A DNA stretch of 64,000 nucleotides from CAZNLL01 sp964573885 (GTDB taxonomy: Bacteria > Desulfobacterota > DSM-4660 > Desulfatiglandales > Desulfatiglandaceae), in assembly GCA_964573885.1 (NCBI GenBank), contig CAZNLL010000001.1:1-64000 (forward strand), read 5' to 3'. A program made the translations under genes and the position numbers. This document shows, one piece after another, positions 1 through 8,945 of this stretch. Position 1 is the first letter of the stretch; each line of letters begins with the position of its first letter. The notes under the pieces were generated by a model that saw only the letters and a list, made by a program, of their open reading frames with translations, had not been told where the DNA came from and did not search any database.

Positions 1-1011
1 TCTTTTTGTGCTGAGCGGATGCCCCAGTGGAACACCATCAGCATCAGCGGTTATCATATTCGGGAGGCGGGCTCTACGGCGGTGCAGGAGGTGGCCTTTA
101 CGCTGGCCAACGGGATTGCGTATGTGGAGGCGGCCCTTGATGCAGGACTGGAGGTGGACGGCTTTGGACCACGGCTGTCGTTTTTTTTCAATTCCCATTT
201 AGATTTTTTTGAAGAGGTGGCGAAATTTCGAGCAATCCGGCGGTTGTGGGCCAAGATCATGAAGGAGCGATTTGGGGCCAAGAATCCGCGGTCTCTGATG
301 GTCCGTTTTCACACCCAGACGGCGGGGTGCACCTTGACGGCCAAGCAGCCGAAAAACAACATTGTGCGGGTGGCGTTTCAGGCGCTTTCTGCGGTTTTGG
401 GCGGGACCCAGTCGCTTCACACCAACTCCATGGACGAGGCGTTGGCGTTGCCCTCTGAGGAGGCGGTACAGGTGGCGCTTCGGACGCAGCAGTTGATTGC
501 CTACGAGACGGGGGTTGCGGACACCGTGGACCCCTTGGGAGGGTCATATTATGTGGAGAGCCTGACCCGGCAGATCTGTGAACGGGCGGAGGCCTATATT
601 GAGAAGATTGATGAGCTGGGAGGGGCGGTTTCAGCCATTGAGCGGGGTTATATCCAGCGGGAGATCCAGGATAGTGCCTACAGGTACCAGCGTGAGGTTG
701 AGGAGAGTGAACGGGTGGTGGTGGGCGTGAACCGTTTTGCGGTTGAGGAGCCACGGCCCGGGGGGCTTTTGCGGGTGGACCCGGCGGTGCGGGTTTCCCA
801 GATCGAGAAGTTGAAGGCCCTCAAGGAGGAGCGTGACGGCACAAAGGTGAAAGAGACGCTGGAAGCCCTCAAGAGAGGCGCGGAAGGGGAAGATAACCTT
901 TTGCCCTTGATACTGGAAGCGGTTAAGGGTTATGCCACGCTCGGAGAGATCTGTGATGTGTTGCGTGGGGTGTTCGGAGAGTACCAGGCTGGAGATACGG
1001 TAGGAAAATAA
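1..1011 (+). CDS. Acyl-CoA mutase (methylmalonyl-CoA mutase type), large catalytic subunit, 5' end outside window
   Basis: Reading frame is open from base 1, so the gene begins upstream; 336 residues are visible. The sequence SISGYHIREAG followed by an (alpha/beta)8-barrel segment containing DPLGGSYYVE is typical of the substrate-binding barrel of coenzyme-B12 dependent methylmalonyl-CoA mutases. The B12-binding domain is absent from this chain and is encoded 12 bases downstream, so this is the split (large plus small subunit) form. The active-site Tyr and Arg that distinguish methylmalonyl-CoA from isobutyryl- or 2-hydroxyisobutyryl-CoA mutases lie upstream of the window, so the substrate cannot be read here. 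Methylmalonyl-CoA mutase interconverts succinyl-CoA and (R)-methylmalonyl-CoA in propionate metabolism; that role is likely but inferred. Confidence 0.9.
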   Translation, partial: SFCAERMPQWNTISISGYHIREAGSTAVQEVAFTLANGIAYVEAALDAGLEVDGFGPRLSFFFNSHLDFFEEVAKFRAIRRLWAKIMKERFGAKNPRSLMVRFHTQTAGCTLTAKQPKNNIVRVAFQALSAVLGGTQSLHTNSMDEALALPSEEAVQVALRTQQLIAYETGVADTVDPLGGSYYVESLTRQICERAEAYIEKIDELGGAVSAIERGYIQREIQDSAYRYQREVEESERVVVGVNRFAVEEPRPGGLLRVDPAVRVSQIEKLKALKEERDGTKVKETLEALKRGAEGEDNLLPLILEAVKGYATLGEICDVLRGVFGEYQAGDTVGK

Positions 1012-1023
1012 GGAGAGAGACAT

Positions 1024-1431
1024 ATGGGTACAGGGAAGAAAATTAGGGTATTGGCTGCAAAGCCGGGATTGGACGGTCATGACCGGGGAATCAAGGTGGT
1101 GGCGAGTGCGCTCATGGATGCGGGGATGGAGGTGATATACACAGGCCTGCGGCAGACGCCGGCCCAGATCGTATCGGCGGCCATTGAGGAAGATGTGGAT
1201 GTGATCGCCATGAGCATTTTGTCCGGGGCCCATGATTACTTGTTTCCCAAGGTGATGGAGCTTTTAAAGGAGAAGGGGGTGGAGGATATGCTGGTGATAG
1301 GCGGAGGAATCATCCCCGACGAGGATGTCCCCGCCCTGAAGGAGTCCGGCATAAAGGAGATTTTCGGCCCCGGTACCACCACCAAAGATATCATAGAATA
1401 TATCAAAGGGCATGTGAATACGGTGAGTTAG
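1024..1431 (+). CDS. Acyl-CoA mutase small subunit, B12-binding domain
   Basis: This 135-residue protein is a stand-alone cobalamin-binding domain. It shows the DxHxxG motif (LDGHDRG, around residues 17-23) whose His is the lower axial ligand of cobalt, plus the later SILSGAH and GGGIIP loops that contact the corrin tail. Length and motif order match small subunits of methylmalonyl-CoA mutases. A good ribosome-binding site (AAGGAGAGAG) precedes the ATG, 12 bases after the large-subunit stop, so the two are co-transcribed and presumably form one holoenzyme. Substrate identity depends on the large subunit. Confidence 0.92.
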   Translation: MGTGKKIRVLAAKPGLDGHDRGIKVVASALMDAGMEVIYTGLRQTPAQIVSAAIEEDVDVIAMSILSGAHDYLFPKVMELLKEKGVEDMLVIGGGIIPDEDVPALKESGIKEIFGPGTTTKDIIEYIKGHVNTVS

Positions 1432-1509
1432 TCCATAGCTGCGTCTCGAGGCCTTGGTCTCCGGACCTGGAAGGCGGCCTTCCCCTGTGTCCGCCTTTCG
1501 AGGGAATGA

Positions 1510-2337
1510 ATGCCACCACATATTTTTCCCCGGATTGCCCGGTTCGTGTTGATTTTGGGTTTGATCCTCGCCTGGAGGGGACAGGCGACAAGCGGCATTA
1601 TCACCATTGAGACAACCACGCGGGTGAAGGTTACTGGAAACCGCCTGAAGGTCTGCGTGACGCCCAGCAATAAGGGAACGGCCCGTGCCCATAATTTGCA
1701 GGTCCATGTGGCATTCCTGGGGGATGAGGAGCAGGGTCCCGTCATTACGAAGCTCGATCCGGGAGACTCTGAGACAGTCTGCTTTAAAAAGACCTTCTCC
1801 GGTATCAAAAAGGGCCGTTATCCCCTCAGGGTTCAGGTCGATTTTCACGATGCCAACCAGTACCCTTTTTCCGCCCTCTCAGGAAGCACCTTTTATGTGG
1901 GGGAGGATGTGAACCCTGACTTAGGGGCCTTGGGCAGGGACATGGAACTCCACAAAAGGGGCAGGCTGGTCATCCAGGTCACAAACATGGCGGCGGAGGC
2001 ACGTAAGATCAAGGCCGGCCTGATGCTGCCGAAAGAATTTTCTTGTCCGAATCCCGGAGAAACCTTTCAGATCCCATCCAGAAGCGAAAAGGCCCTCACC
2101 TTTGAGATCCAAAATTTTTCCGCCCTGCCGGGAGCACGCTACCCGGTTTTTTGCTTCCTTGAGTATGACCACAATGACCGCCATCATACAGCCCTTGTGA
2201 GGGCCCTGGTAGAGATCACAAAGAAGGAGAATTTTTTCCGGCGGAACAAATGGGTATGGATTGGGCTGACTCTTTTTCTGACCCTTATTCTCGTGACATT
2301 CGTGGTGAAGGGACGGGGAAAGAGAAATGCGGCTTAG
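1510..2337 (+). CDS. Secreted/membrane-anchored protein with Ig-like domains, unknown function
   Basis: The product has 275 residues. An N-terminal hydrophobic stretch (about residues 9-25) looks like a signal peptide, the middle is beta-rich and resembles NEW3/CARDB-like extracytoplasmic Ig folds (segments such as VKVTGNRLKVCVTPSNKG), and residues about 248-267 form one membrane span followed by a basic KGRGKRN tail. This predicts a periplasmic domain fixed to the inner membrane by its C-terminus. I do not recognise a family with an assigned function. The ATG follows AGGG closely. The next gene, a deacetylase, begins 14 bases downstream, so the pair is probably one transcription unit. Confidence 0.75.
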   Translation: MPPHIFPRIARFVLILGLILAWRGQATSGIITIETTTRVKVTGNRLKVCVTPSNKGTARAHNLQVHVAFLGDEEQGPVITKLDPGDSETVCFKKTFSGIKKGRYPLRVQVDFHDANQYPFSALSGSTFYVGEDVNPDLGALGRDMELHKRGRLVIQVTNMAAEARKIKAGLMLPKEFSCPNPGETFQIPSRSEKALTFEIQNFSALPGARYPVFCFLEYDHNDRHHTALVRALVEITKKENFFRRNKWVWIGLTLFLTLILVTFVVKGRGKRNAA

Positions 2338-2351
2338 GCGGTCCAGCAAGG

Positions 2352-3200
2352 ATGCAACTCATTTTTAATGGTGACGATTTCGGCCTGACTCAAGGGATTA
2401 ACCATGGGATCATACAGGCCTTCAAAAAGGGCATCCTCTCGAGCACCTCACTGGTAGCCACCGGTGAAGCCTTTGAGGATGCCGTCTCCTTGGCCAAGGA
2501 AAATCCCGGTCTGGACGTGGGGATTCACCTCGTGCTGTGCGACGAGGCCCCGTTGATCAGGTCCGGCCGGCTCGCCCACGGCTCAACATTTCCTTCCAGA
2601 AACCGGGTCCTTGCAGCGATCCTGTGTGGCCGGACACCCTATGAGGATGTGGAGGCGGAATGGAGGGCACAGGTCCAAACGGGTATTGATGCAGGCCTGT
2701 CCATCAGCCATCTTGACGGTCACCAGTTCATTCATCTCTTTCCCGGGCTTTTCCCCGTGTGCCTTAGAGTGGCCGCCTTTTACAGAATCCCTTTTGTGCG
2801 GACCTCCCTCCTGGATCTGATCCATTGGGGGACAGGCACGAGGCGGCTGGTCCAGTGGGCCCTCCTCAACACATGGATCTCCCTTTATGTGGCCCCGAGA
2901 ATTCCCCGCGGAATGCCAAAGATCCCCTCTATGGGGTTCTTGAAGGCGGGCGGCAGGCTGGAGGGGACGACCATCTTGAGGGCAGTGGACAGGGTGAATG
3001 AAAAGGGGACTTGCGAAACGGTCGAGGTCATGGTCCATCCGGCAACCGGGGACCCGCACACGGCCTCTAAATACAGGGACTGGCATTACCACTGGGAGGC
3101 CGATTTGCACCTCCTTCTTGACGCGTCTTTGAAAAGAGGTCTTGATGCGAGAGGCATTCGGGTGACTTCCTACAGGCAGCTCCTTGGAGATGCCCCATGA
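2352..3200 (+). CDS. ChbG/HpnK (YdjC) family carbohydrate deacetylase-like protein
   Basis: The 282-residue product has the family hallmarks: NGDDFG near the N-terminus with the metal-binding Asp, DVGIHLVL around residue 55, and SHLDGHQFIHLFP around residue 118. Proteins of this family remove N-acetyl groups from small sugars (ChbG) or act in hopanoid side-chain maturation (HpnK). The ATG at 2352 is chosen because the open frame further upstream overlaps the previous gene and the homologous region starts with MQLIFNGDDFG. It overlaps the following radical SAM gene by four bases (ATGA), which indicates translational coupling. Neighbours with radical SAM, acetyltransferase and glycosyltransferase domains suggest a glycolipid or envelope glycan pathway; the exact substrate is unknown. 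Confidence 0.82.
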   Translation: MQLIFNGDDFGLTQGINHGIIQAFKKGILSSTSLVATGEAFEDAVSLAKENPGLDVGIHLVLCDEAPLIRSGRLAHGSTFPSRNRVLAAILCGRTPYEDVEAEWRAQVQTGIDAGLSISHLDGHQFIHLFPGLFPVCLRVAAFYRIPFVRTSLLDLIHWGTGTRRLVQWALLNTWISLYVAPRIPRGMPKIPSMGFLKAGGRLEGTTILRAVDRVNEKGTCETVEVMVHPATGDPHTASKYRDWHYHWEADLHLLLDASLKRGLDARGIRVTSYRQLLGDAP

Positions 3201-4564
3201 AAATACTCCTGATAAATCCGAACTGGACAGGAATCAGGCGGCAGAAACAGCATCAATTCAAGCGACTCTGGCAGCCCCTTGACCTGGCCATGACCGCTGC
3301 ACTCCTTGAAAAAGCAGGCCACGGAGTCACCATCCTTGACAATAATGTGGATCGCCTCTCTTCCGAGAAAGTCGGGAGGCTCGGATCAAGGTTTGACAAG
3401 ATTTTTGTGACCTCCACGCCCTATGACCGCTGGCAGTGCCCTTCCCTGGACATAGGTTTCTTCTTCGATACCCTCCGGGGGCTTCCCAAAAACCGTCTAT
3501 ATGTCATGGGTGCCCATGTGACCGAGAGGCCGGAGGCCATTTTAAGGGCGAGCGGGGCCCGGGCCGCCATCCTGGGTGAACCCGAGCAAGCCGTCCTGGA
3601 TCTGACCAACCGCGACCACCCTGACAGGGATTTCCCCCCGGATGTCCCGGGTACGGCCTATCTCAAGGGGTCCCACTTTGTGCGGTCACTGGCCAGGGAG
3701 GTTTTGCCCGACCTGGATGAATTGCCTTATCCTGCCTTTCATCTCCTCCCCATGGACCGGTACACCTATGATTTCATGGGGCGTGATTTTGCTATTCTGG
3801 AGGGATCAAGGGGGTGTCCGTATCAGTGCAGCTTTTGCTACCTGGGCATGCACGGGACACGGTTCAGGCAGAAAAGCCTGGGACGCTTCCTGGATGAGAT
3901 CCATGACGTAGTACGGCGCTATGACCGCAAGAATATTTATTTCATGGACCTGGAGTTTGCCCTCAACCGCTCCTATCTGATTTCCTTTTGCAGGGCCCTG
4001 ATCAACCGGGGGATAAATATAAACTGGTGCTGCCAGACCCGGGTAACGGACGTGGATGAAGAGGTGATGGATTGGATGAAGGCTGGGGGATGCACCCTGA
4101 TTCATTTTGGAGTGGAGGCAGGGTCAGAGCGTATTCTCGCTCAAACGGGCAAGGGGATTCGGATCTCCGACTGCTTCAGGGCCGTTTCCCTTGCCCGGAG
4201 CCGGGGCATTCGAACCGCACTGTTTATGAATTTCGGATTCCCGTGGGAAACCCAAAAAGAGATGGAGACCACCGTTGCCCTGGCCTTAAAACTCAATCCA
4301 ACCTATGCGGCTTTTCATATGATCGTCCCCTTTCCGGGGACCCCCTTGGCGAGGGAGCTGGGTATTGATCCGGAATCCTTTCCCGTTACCCAATATCCTC
4401 ACTATAATTTTGTTCATCACGACCTGCACACCCTGAAAGGGGTGATGAGAAAGGCCTACCTGAAATTCTATCTCCGGCCCGCTTATCTTATGGGGCTCTT
4501 GAAGGGCGGGGGAAGGGGGCGCCTGGGCCAGGCCGTTCTTCTTTTGAGGCATTTATGGCGTTAA
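3197..4564 (+). CDS. B12-binding domain radical SAM protein
   Basis: This is a 455-residue protein. Residues 1-150 have the layout of a B12-binding Rossmann domain, and residues 190-400 a radical SAM TIM barrel with the 4Fe-4S motif CxxxCxxC at C207, C211 and C214 (GCPYQCSFCYLG). Such enzymes use S-adenosylmethionine and often cobalamin to methylate or rearrange unactivated carbons; HpnJ/HpnP and bacteriochlorophyll enzymes (BchE) are relatives in hopanoid and pigment pathways. The gene overlaps the deacetylase upstream by four bases and the GNAT gene downstream by ten, so the three are one operon. Substrate is not deducible from the sequence. Confidence 0.88.
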   Translation: MKILLINPNWTGIRRQKQHQFKRLWQPLDLAMTAALLEKAGHGVTILDNNVDRLSSEKVGRLGSRFDKIFVTSTPYDRWQCPSLDIGFFFDTLRGLPKNRLYVMGAHVTERPEAILRASGARAAILGEPEQAVLDLTNRDHPDRDFPPDVPGTAYLKGSHFVRSLAREVLPDLDELPYPAFHLLPMDRYTYDFMGRDFAILEGSRGCPYQCSFCYLGMHGTRFRQKSLGRFLDEIHDVVRRYDRKNIYFMDLEFALNRSYLISFCRALINRGININWCCQTRVTDVDEEVMDWMKAGGCTLIHFGVEAGSERILAQTGKGIRISDCFRAVSLARSRGIRTALFMNFGFPWETQKEMETTVALALKLNPTYAAFHMIVPFPGTPLARELGIDPESFPVTQYPHYNFVHHDLHTLKGVMRKAYLKFYLRPAYLMGLLKGGGRGRLGQAVLLLRHLWR

Positions 4565-5634
4565 AAGTCGCATGGCATATCCGGCCCTATGAAAAAGGGG
4601 ATGAACACAAGATCCTCGAACTCCGGAAAGCCGTTTTCGGGGACCTGGATCCGGTGCGTAACAGGCTTTCCACCTGGTACTGGCAGTTTCGGGATAACCC
4701 TTCCGGAGAGGCCTTTTGCATGCTCGCCGAAGACGGGGGACACGTGGTCGGTCAGTACGCGGCCATTCCGACGCGGTTTTGCGTGGAGGGGAAAGAAACT
4801 GTTTTGGCCTTTTCTTGTGATACCATGACCCACCCCGGATATCGGGGACAGGGCATTTTTCCCTCCCTCGCCCAAGCCCTTTACGCATTCATCGCCTCGG
4901 CACATGGGGTCAGGGTGGTATGGGGATTCCCGAATGAGCGGTCTCTCCCCGGTTTTACCCAGAGGCTGGGGTGGCGCGTGTTGACCTCTTTTCCCTTGAG
5001 GGTGCGGCCTTTAAGGCCCCTTGCCATGGTTCGTCCTTACTTGCCTCTAAACCGGAACCGCCTGCACCCCCGATTTTTCCATGAGCCGGGAAGGGCCTTT
5101 GAAAAGGCATGCCCCGTGCCGGGACTGGTCATCGAACCCATTGACCACTTCAACCGGGCCTTTGATGCCTTATGGAAGGAGAACAAGAACCAGGCCCGTG
5201 TCATTCAGGTCAGAGACAGCCGGTACCTGAATTGGCGTTATTTGGGACAGCCCGAATTCAGGTACCAACCCTTTGCCGTCAAGTGGCAGGAGAGGCTGGC
5301 CGGGTATATGGTCATCAGGTTGCTGAGGGTCATGGCCCATGACTTGGGGGCGGTGGTGGACCTCTTTCCCATGCCTGCGGGTAACCCCCTTATGACCAAG
5401 GGACTCTTCGCCTTCGCCCGGGCCTATTGCAGAGAAAAAGGGGCCACATTCCTGACAGGGCTCTTTTCTCAAGGTGACCGCCCATTTTTTAGAAGGGCGG
5501 GACTGTGGCGGCTCCCAGAGGGCCTGAACCCCAGGAAATGGTATCTGGGCTGCCGCTTTGCGAAAAAGGACATGTCCGTGCTGGGGGCCGCTGAAAGCTG
5601 GTATGTCACTTACGGGGACACGGATATTGTCTGA
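4555..5634 (+). CDS. GNAT-family acetyltransferase-like protein
   Basis: The 359-residue product begins with a GNAT fold: IRPYEKGDEHKILELRKAVFGD at the start resembles the first strand-helix unit, and HPGYRGQGIFPSLAQALYAF (about residues 91-110) is the acetyl-CoA pyrophosphate-binding motif A (Q/RxxGxG/A). The C-terminal half has a second GNAT-like half-fold, as in tandem-GNAT proteins. The donor and acceptor are unknown. The start ATG lies within the end of the radical SAM gene (ATGGCGTTAA), with GAGG upstream. It converges with the glycosyltransferase gene on the other strand, separated by only ten bases, with no obvious terminator between them. Confidence 0.78.
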   Translation: MALKVAWHIRPYEKGDEHKILELRKAVFGDLDPVRNRLSTWYWQFRDNPSGEAFCMLAEDGGHVVGQYAAIPTRFCVEGKETVLAFSCDTMTHPGYRGQGIFPSLAQALYAFIASAHGVRVVWGFPNERSLPGFTQRLGWRVLTSFPLRVRPLRPLAMVRPYLPLNRNRLHPRFFHEPGRAFEKACPVPGLVIEPIDHFNRAFDALWKENKNQARVIQVRDSRYLNWRYLGQPEFRYQPFAVKWQERLAGYMVIRLLRVMAHDLGAVVDLFPMPAGNPLMTKGLFAFARAYCREKGATFLTGLFSQGDRPFFRRAGLWRLPEGLNPRKWYLGCRFAKKDMSVLGAAESWYVTYGDTDIV

Positions 5635-5644
5635 ATGAAGTCTT

Positions 5645-6349
5645 TCATCGGTCTCTGATTGAGTAGAGCCAGAGTCGGAAGAGGTTGCCGAATTTGTAAC
5701 ACCCTTCGTGAATCAAGTTGAAGCGACTCTCCCTGGTATCGTGGCATTTCACCGGAATCTCTGTAACCCTTTTCCCTTCCCGGCAAGCCCGGTAAAGGAT
5801 TTCCACCACGTAGAAGGTCTTTTCATCCACGCAGGAGAGGTACTTTACGGCAAACCGCCTTCGGTAAGCCTTGGCCGCAATGGAATAGTCGGTGAATGCA
5901 ATATGGAGCAGGACCTTGGCCAGACGGATGAAGAGATTGCTCGCCCCTTTACGGATCCAGGAACGCCTCTGGATCCCCGTTATTTTTGACCCCACAACCA
6001 TGTCATAGTGGTCAAGGAGGGTGTAGCTCCGGGGTATGAAATTGAGGTTGATGGAAAGGTCCATATCCAGTGCGATAATCCTCTCGTACCCCGCCCTCTT
6101 TACCCCCTCCCGGAAGGCGGCTCCTACCCCTTTTTGGGGCAAATGAAAGAAGCGGATATGGGAGTAATCTCTGCATAACTGCCGGGCCAAGGCCACGGTT
6201 TTGTCCGTGGATCCATTGCTCCCGATGATGATCTCGTAAGGCCTTTCCATGGCCTCGAGGAAACGATTCAGGGTGGAAATATTTTGAACCACCAGGGCTT
6301 CCTCGTTGTAAACAGGTATAAAGATGGAAAATCCCGGCTCAAGGGGCAT
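5645..6349 (-). CDS. Glycosyltransferase family 2 (dolichyl-phosphate-mannose synthase-like)
   Basis: The 234-residue protein starts with the GT2 nucleotide-sugar fold: FSIFIPVYNEE, then SNGSTDKT and the metal-binding DxD-type motif LDMDLS around residue 95. The absence of C-terminal membrane spans resembles soluble polyprenyl-phosphate sugar synthases that charge a lipid carrier for periplasmic transfer. Its ATG overlaps the stop of the preceding large membrane protein by eleven bases and is preceded by AAAGGAG, so the two are coupled. A plausible but unproven reading is that this enzyme makes a lipid-linked sugar and the membrane protein uses it. Confidence 0.87.
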   Translation of the reverse strand: MPLEPGFSIFIPVYNEEALVVQNISTLNRFLEAMERPYEIIIGSNGSTDKTVALARQLCRDYSHIRFFHLPQKGVGAAFREGVKRAGYERIIALDMDLSINLNFIPRSYTLLDHYDMVVGSKITGIQRRSWIRKGASNLFIRLAKVLLHIAFTDYSIAAKAYRRRFAVKYLSCVDEKTFYVVEILYRACREGKRVTEIPVKCHDTRESRFNLIHEGCYKFGNLFRLWLYSIRDR

Positions 6350-8945
6350 GGGCGGATATCTCCTTTAGGCGATTTCTGGCGGCTTCCGACCAAGGTTTCT
6401 CAGGGCAATCCTGAAGCAAGGTGTTGAAGTGTCGCCGGGCCTGTTCCTTGTTCCCGGTTTTCAGATAACAGAGCCCGATATGGTAGAGGGCCTCTGAGGC
6501 TTTTCGCGTTTCCGGGTAGTGCTCGAGGAGACGGGTAAGGCAACGGATGGTCTGTTGCCAATCTTCTTCTTTGAAAAAACATATGGCGTAATGAAATTCC
6601 GACTGGTCCGAGAGTAAGGTCTGGGGATGGCGCTCAATGATTTCCCTGAAATATTCCCTGGCCCCCTGGTAATCCCCCTGGGAGAACCGGGCCAGCCCTC
6701 TATTGTAGATGACGGCCGGGTATTCGTGGGAGACAAAGAGGAGATAGTAGGCCATGGCCGAGGCCAAAACCAGGATAAGGGGGAGGAAGATCTTCACGGC
6801 AAAGCGATCAAACCAGCCTGACAAGTGCCGGTCCATGCCTCTGAATACACTGAGGCGGGAGAGGACCAGAAACATGAAGGCCAGGGCGGTGAGAGAGATC
6901 CCCACAAGGTCCGGCCAAGTCTTTCCATAATAGAGACGTACCCGGGATTTCTCCGGATAGATCAACATGAAAGAGGGCGAGACCAGGTAAATTCTATCCG
7001 CCCCCTCGACCTTCCAGTTGGGGTGAAAGGAGATCTTTATAAGAAGGGGTTTGCCCGCGGTTGCCCCCTGGATGAGGACCTCTTCCTCCTTTATGGTCTC
7101 CTGGAGGTGTCCCCCATCCCCTACGATAGGTGTCCTGGGCAGGTGACGCACATCGGGATGGCCCTCCACATGGAACCGCGTAGGATCCTCTTCCACATCT
7201 CCCTCCCGGCACACCAAGGGCACCGAGAGATCGCCGAGGCGGAACCATTTGTAGGAGAGCTTTTTCCACTGCCCAGCGCTGACCAGGACCGGTTTGAATC
7301 GAAGGGGAACCACATACCTGTCCAGGTTTTCGATCAATTCATAGATCTCATAAGGCCCAAAAGCACGCTGGAATTGAAAGGCCGGGTCTTTTCTCGCCCT
7401 TTCCTTGGTCTCCGCTTCCGACACAATGTAGTCGCCCACATTAAACAGCCTGAGATGGGCCGCACCTCTGTCCAGGTTAAAACGGGAGTAGTTATAGTCC
7501 GGGATGGGGGTGGAAGGACCTTTGGAGGTCTCGGACTGGATGTAGAAGATGAAGGGTACGGAAAGGCTTGCCTGGATATAGAGCCCTTCAAGGGTGGACC
7601 TCCCGGAAAAGAGAGGAAGGGACTCAAAGGCCCTTACCGTGCCAGCCCTTCGGTGCACCATGCTGTGCTCGTAGACCACCCGGGGGTCCTGGGGGGAACC
7701 CTGCAGAAATCGATTGGCGGCTTGATAGGGCTTCCATAGGGGTCTGTTTTCAAAACCGGCATAGTTTGACTGGATCCACTTGTGGATAAAGGTCTCTTTG
7801 GAGTCTACCCACAAGCAGGTCAGAAGAATGAGGATCGCAGCCAGGACGATCTTTTCCCCCTGCCGTGATCGGGCCAGGGAAAAGGTCATGGCCCCGGTGG
7901 TTATGAGAAAGAATTGTGAATAAGGCAGAAAGCGTGCATCCACCAGGCCCAGCCTGTAGCCTATGGCGTAAAGGCCGAAGCCGCAACCGGTCAAGAACAA
8001 TAGGTATGCCAAGGGTCCTGAGGGGACGGCCGTTTCATGCTTCCTTTTTATTACGAGAAAGATCAGGGTGCCCGCAAGGCTCAAAACGATAAAGGGACGG
8101 GTTATGGGGGGCACCATTTCTCTCAGGAACTGACTCAGATCCATGAAGATCCACAGTATGCTGAAACGGGTGGTATAGGGGAGAAAGGCCAGGAGAGGCA
8201 AAAGCCAGAAGCCCATAAAGAGAAGGGCCAAGACATAAATAAGAAACAGCTTCTTCAGGTTTTGGGCCAGGTCCTGTCTTGTAAAGAGAAAAAACACGGA
8301 TGCCAGGACCGCATAGAGGAGGGTGTAGCCGTGAGAGAGCCCCACAAGGGCCAGAAGGAGTGCGGGTTTCAAAAGGGACGTCTTTTCAGACAAGGTGCGG
8401 TACAAGAGCCCCAGCCAGACAATGGACAGGGCAAAGCCGAGGCTGTAACAGAACTCACCGGCAAGAGTGCTGGGGATATTGCCCCCCCACATGGTATTCC
8501 CCTGCATAAAAAGAAAAGGCAGGGTGAAGGCCGCCCCCATAATGGGTACGGGACGGGGCTGTTTCAGGAGGCGGAAAAAGAGATAGGCGGCAGGGGGGAG
8601 GAGAAAGGTCCCCAATGCCGTCCCGAATTTGAAAGCGATCTGTAGGGGCATGACCCAGGAGAGAAGGACAATGATGAAGAAAGGAAGAGGAAAATAATAC
8701 TGGAGCATGGGGAATCCGGCCAGATTGCCCTGACACCATCCTGATATTTCCCCCCGGGGCAGCAGATAGTCCCTCAGGTACTGGGCCGTATAATAGTGGG
8801 AGGCCGTATCGCCGCCTGTGGTAATGGTCATGGAAAGAAGGGATGAAGGCTCAAAATAGCAGAGGAGAAATAGAAAAAGGGCGGCCAGGGCGATCAAGTC
8901 TATAACAAAGAAGGGCCTTTGTCTTTTTCCTTCCACGTCCATCAT
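6339..8945 (-). CDS. Large polytopic membrane protein, PTPS-related type, with C-terminal TPRs
   Basis: The 868-residue protein has a first span at about residues 12-33, then the luminal-type loop TTGGDTASHYYTAQYLRD and GWCQGNLAGFPMLQYYFP, typical of the family Pfam calls 6-pyruvoyl-tetrahydropterin synthase-related membrane proteins, which look like GT-C glycosyltransferases. About a dozen spans follow to residue 390, then a roughly 330-residue extracytoplasmic region, two further spans near residues 690 and 725, and about three tetratricopeptide repeats to the C-terminus. The name of the family does not imply pterin chemistry. Coupling to a GT2 gene favours a role in transferring sugars from a lipid carrier. 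Two adjacent ATGs (8945 and 8942) are possible starts; the ribosome-binding site is weak. Confidence 0.72.
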   Translation of the reverse strand: MMDVEGKRQRPFFVIDLIALAALFLFLLCYFEPSSLLSMTITTGGDTASHYYTAQYLRDYLLPRGEISGWCQGNLAGFPMLQYYFPLPFFIIVLLSWVMPLQIAFKFGTALGTFLLPPAAYLFFRLLKQPRPVPIMGAAFTLPFLFMQGNTMWGGNIPSTLAGEFCYSLGFALSIVWLGLLYRTLSEKTSLLKPALLLALVGLSHGYTLLYAVLASVFFLFTRQDLAQNLKKLFLIYVLALLFMGFWLLPLLAFLPYTTRFSILWIFMDLSQFLREMVPPITRPFIVLSLAGTLIFLVIKRKHETAVPSGPLAYLLFLTGCGFGLYAIGYRLGLVDARFLPYSQFFLITTGAMTFSLARSRQGEKIVLAAILILLTCLWVDSKETFIHKWIQSNYAGFENRPLWKPYQAANRFLQGSPQDPRVVYEHSMVHRRAGTVRAFESLPLFSGRSTLEGLYIQASLSVPFIFYIQSETSKGPSTPIPDYNYSRFNLDRGAAHLRLFNVGDYIVSEAETKERARKDPAFQFQRAFGPYEIYELIENLDRYVVPLRFKPVLVSAGQWKKLSYKWFRLGDLSVPLVCREGDVEEDPTRFHVEGHPDVRHLPRTPIVGDGGHLQETIKEEEVLIQGATAGKPLLIKISFHPNWKVEGADRIYLVSPSFMLIYPEKSRVRLYYGKTWPDLVGISLTALAFMFLVLSRLSVFRGMDRHLSGWFDRFAVKIFLPLILVLASAMAYYLLFVSHEYPAVIYNRGLARFSQGDYQGAREYFREIIERHPQTLLSDQSEFHYAICFFKEEDWQQTIRCLTRLLEHYPETRKASEALYHIGLCYLKTGNKEQARRHFNTLLQDCPEKPWSEAARNRLKEISAHAP

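Noticed and set aside
2250..2351. Extended start for the HpnK-like gene
   Set aside because: It would overlap about 90 bases of the preceding gene, and the family N-terminus is at 2352.
6825..7739. 304-codon plus-strand open frame antisense to the large membrane protein
   Set aside because: The minus-strand protein shows clear membrane topology and family pattern; the plus frame has no signal, motif or ribosome-binding site.
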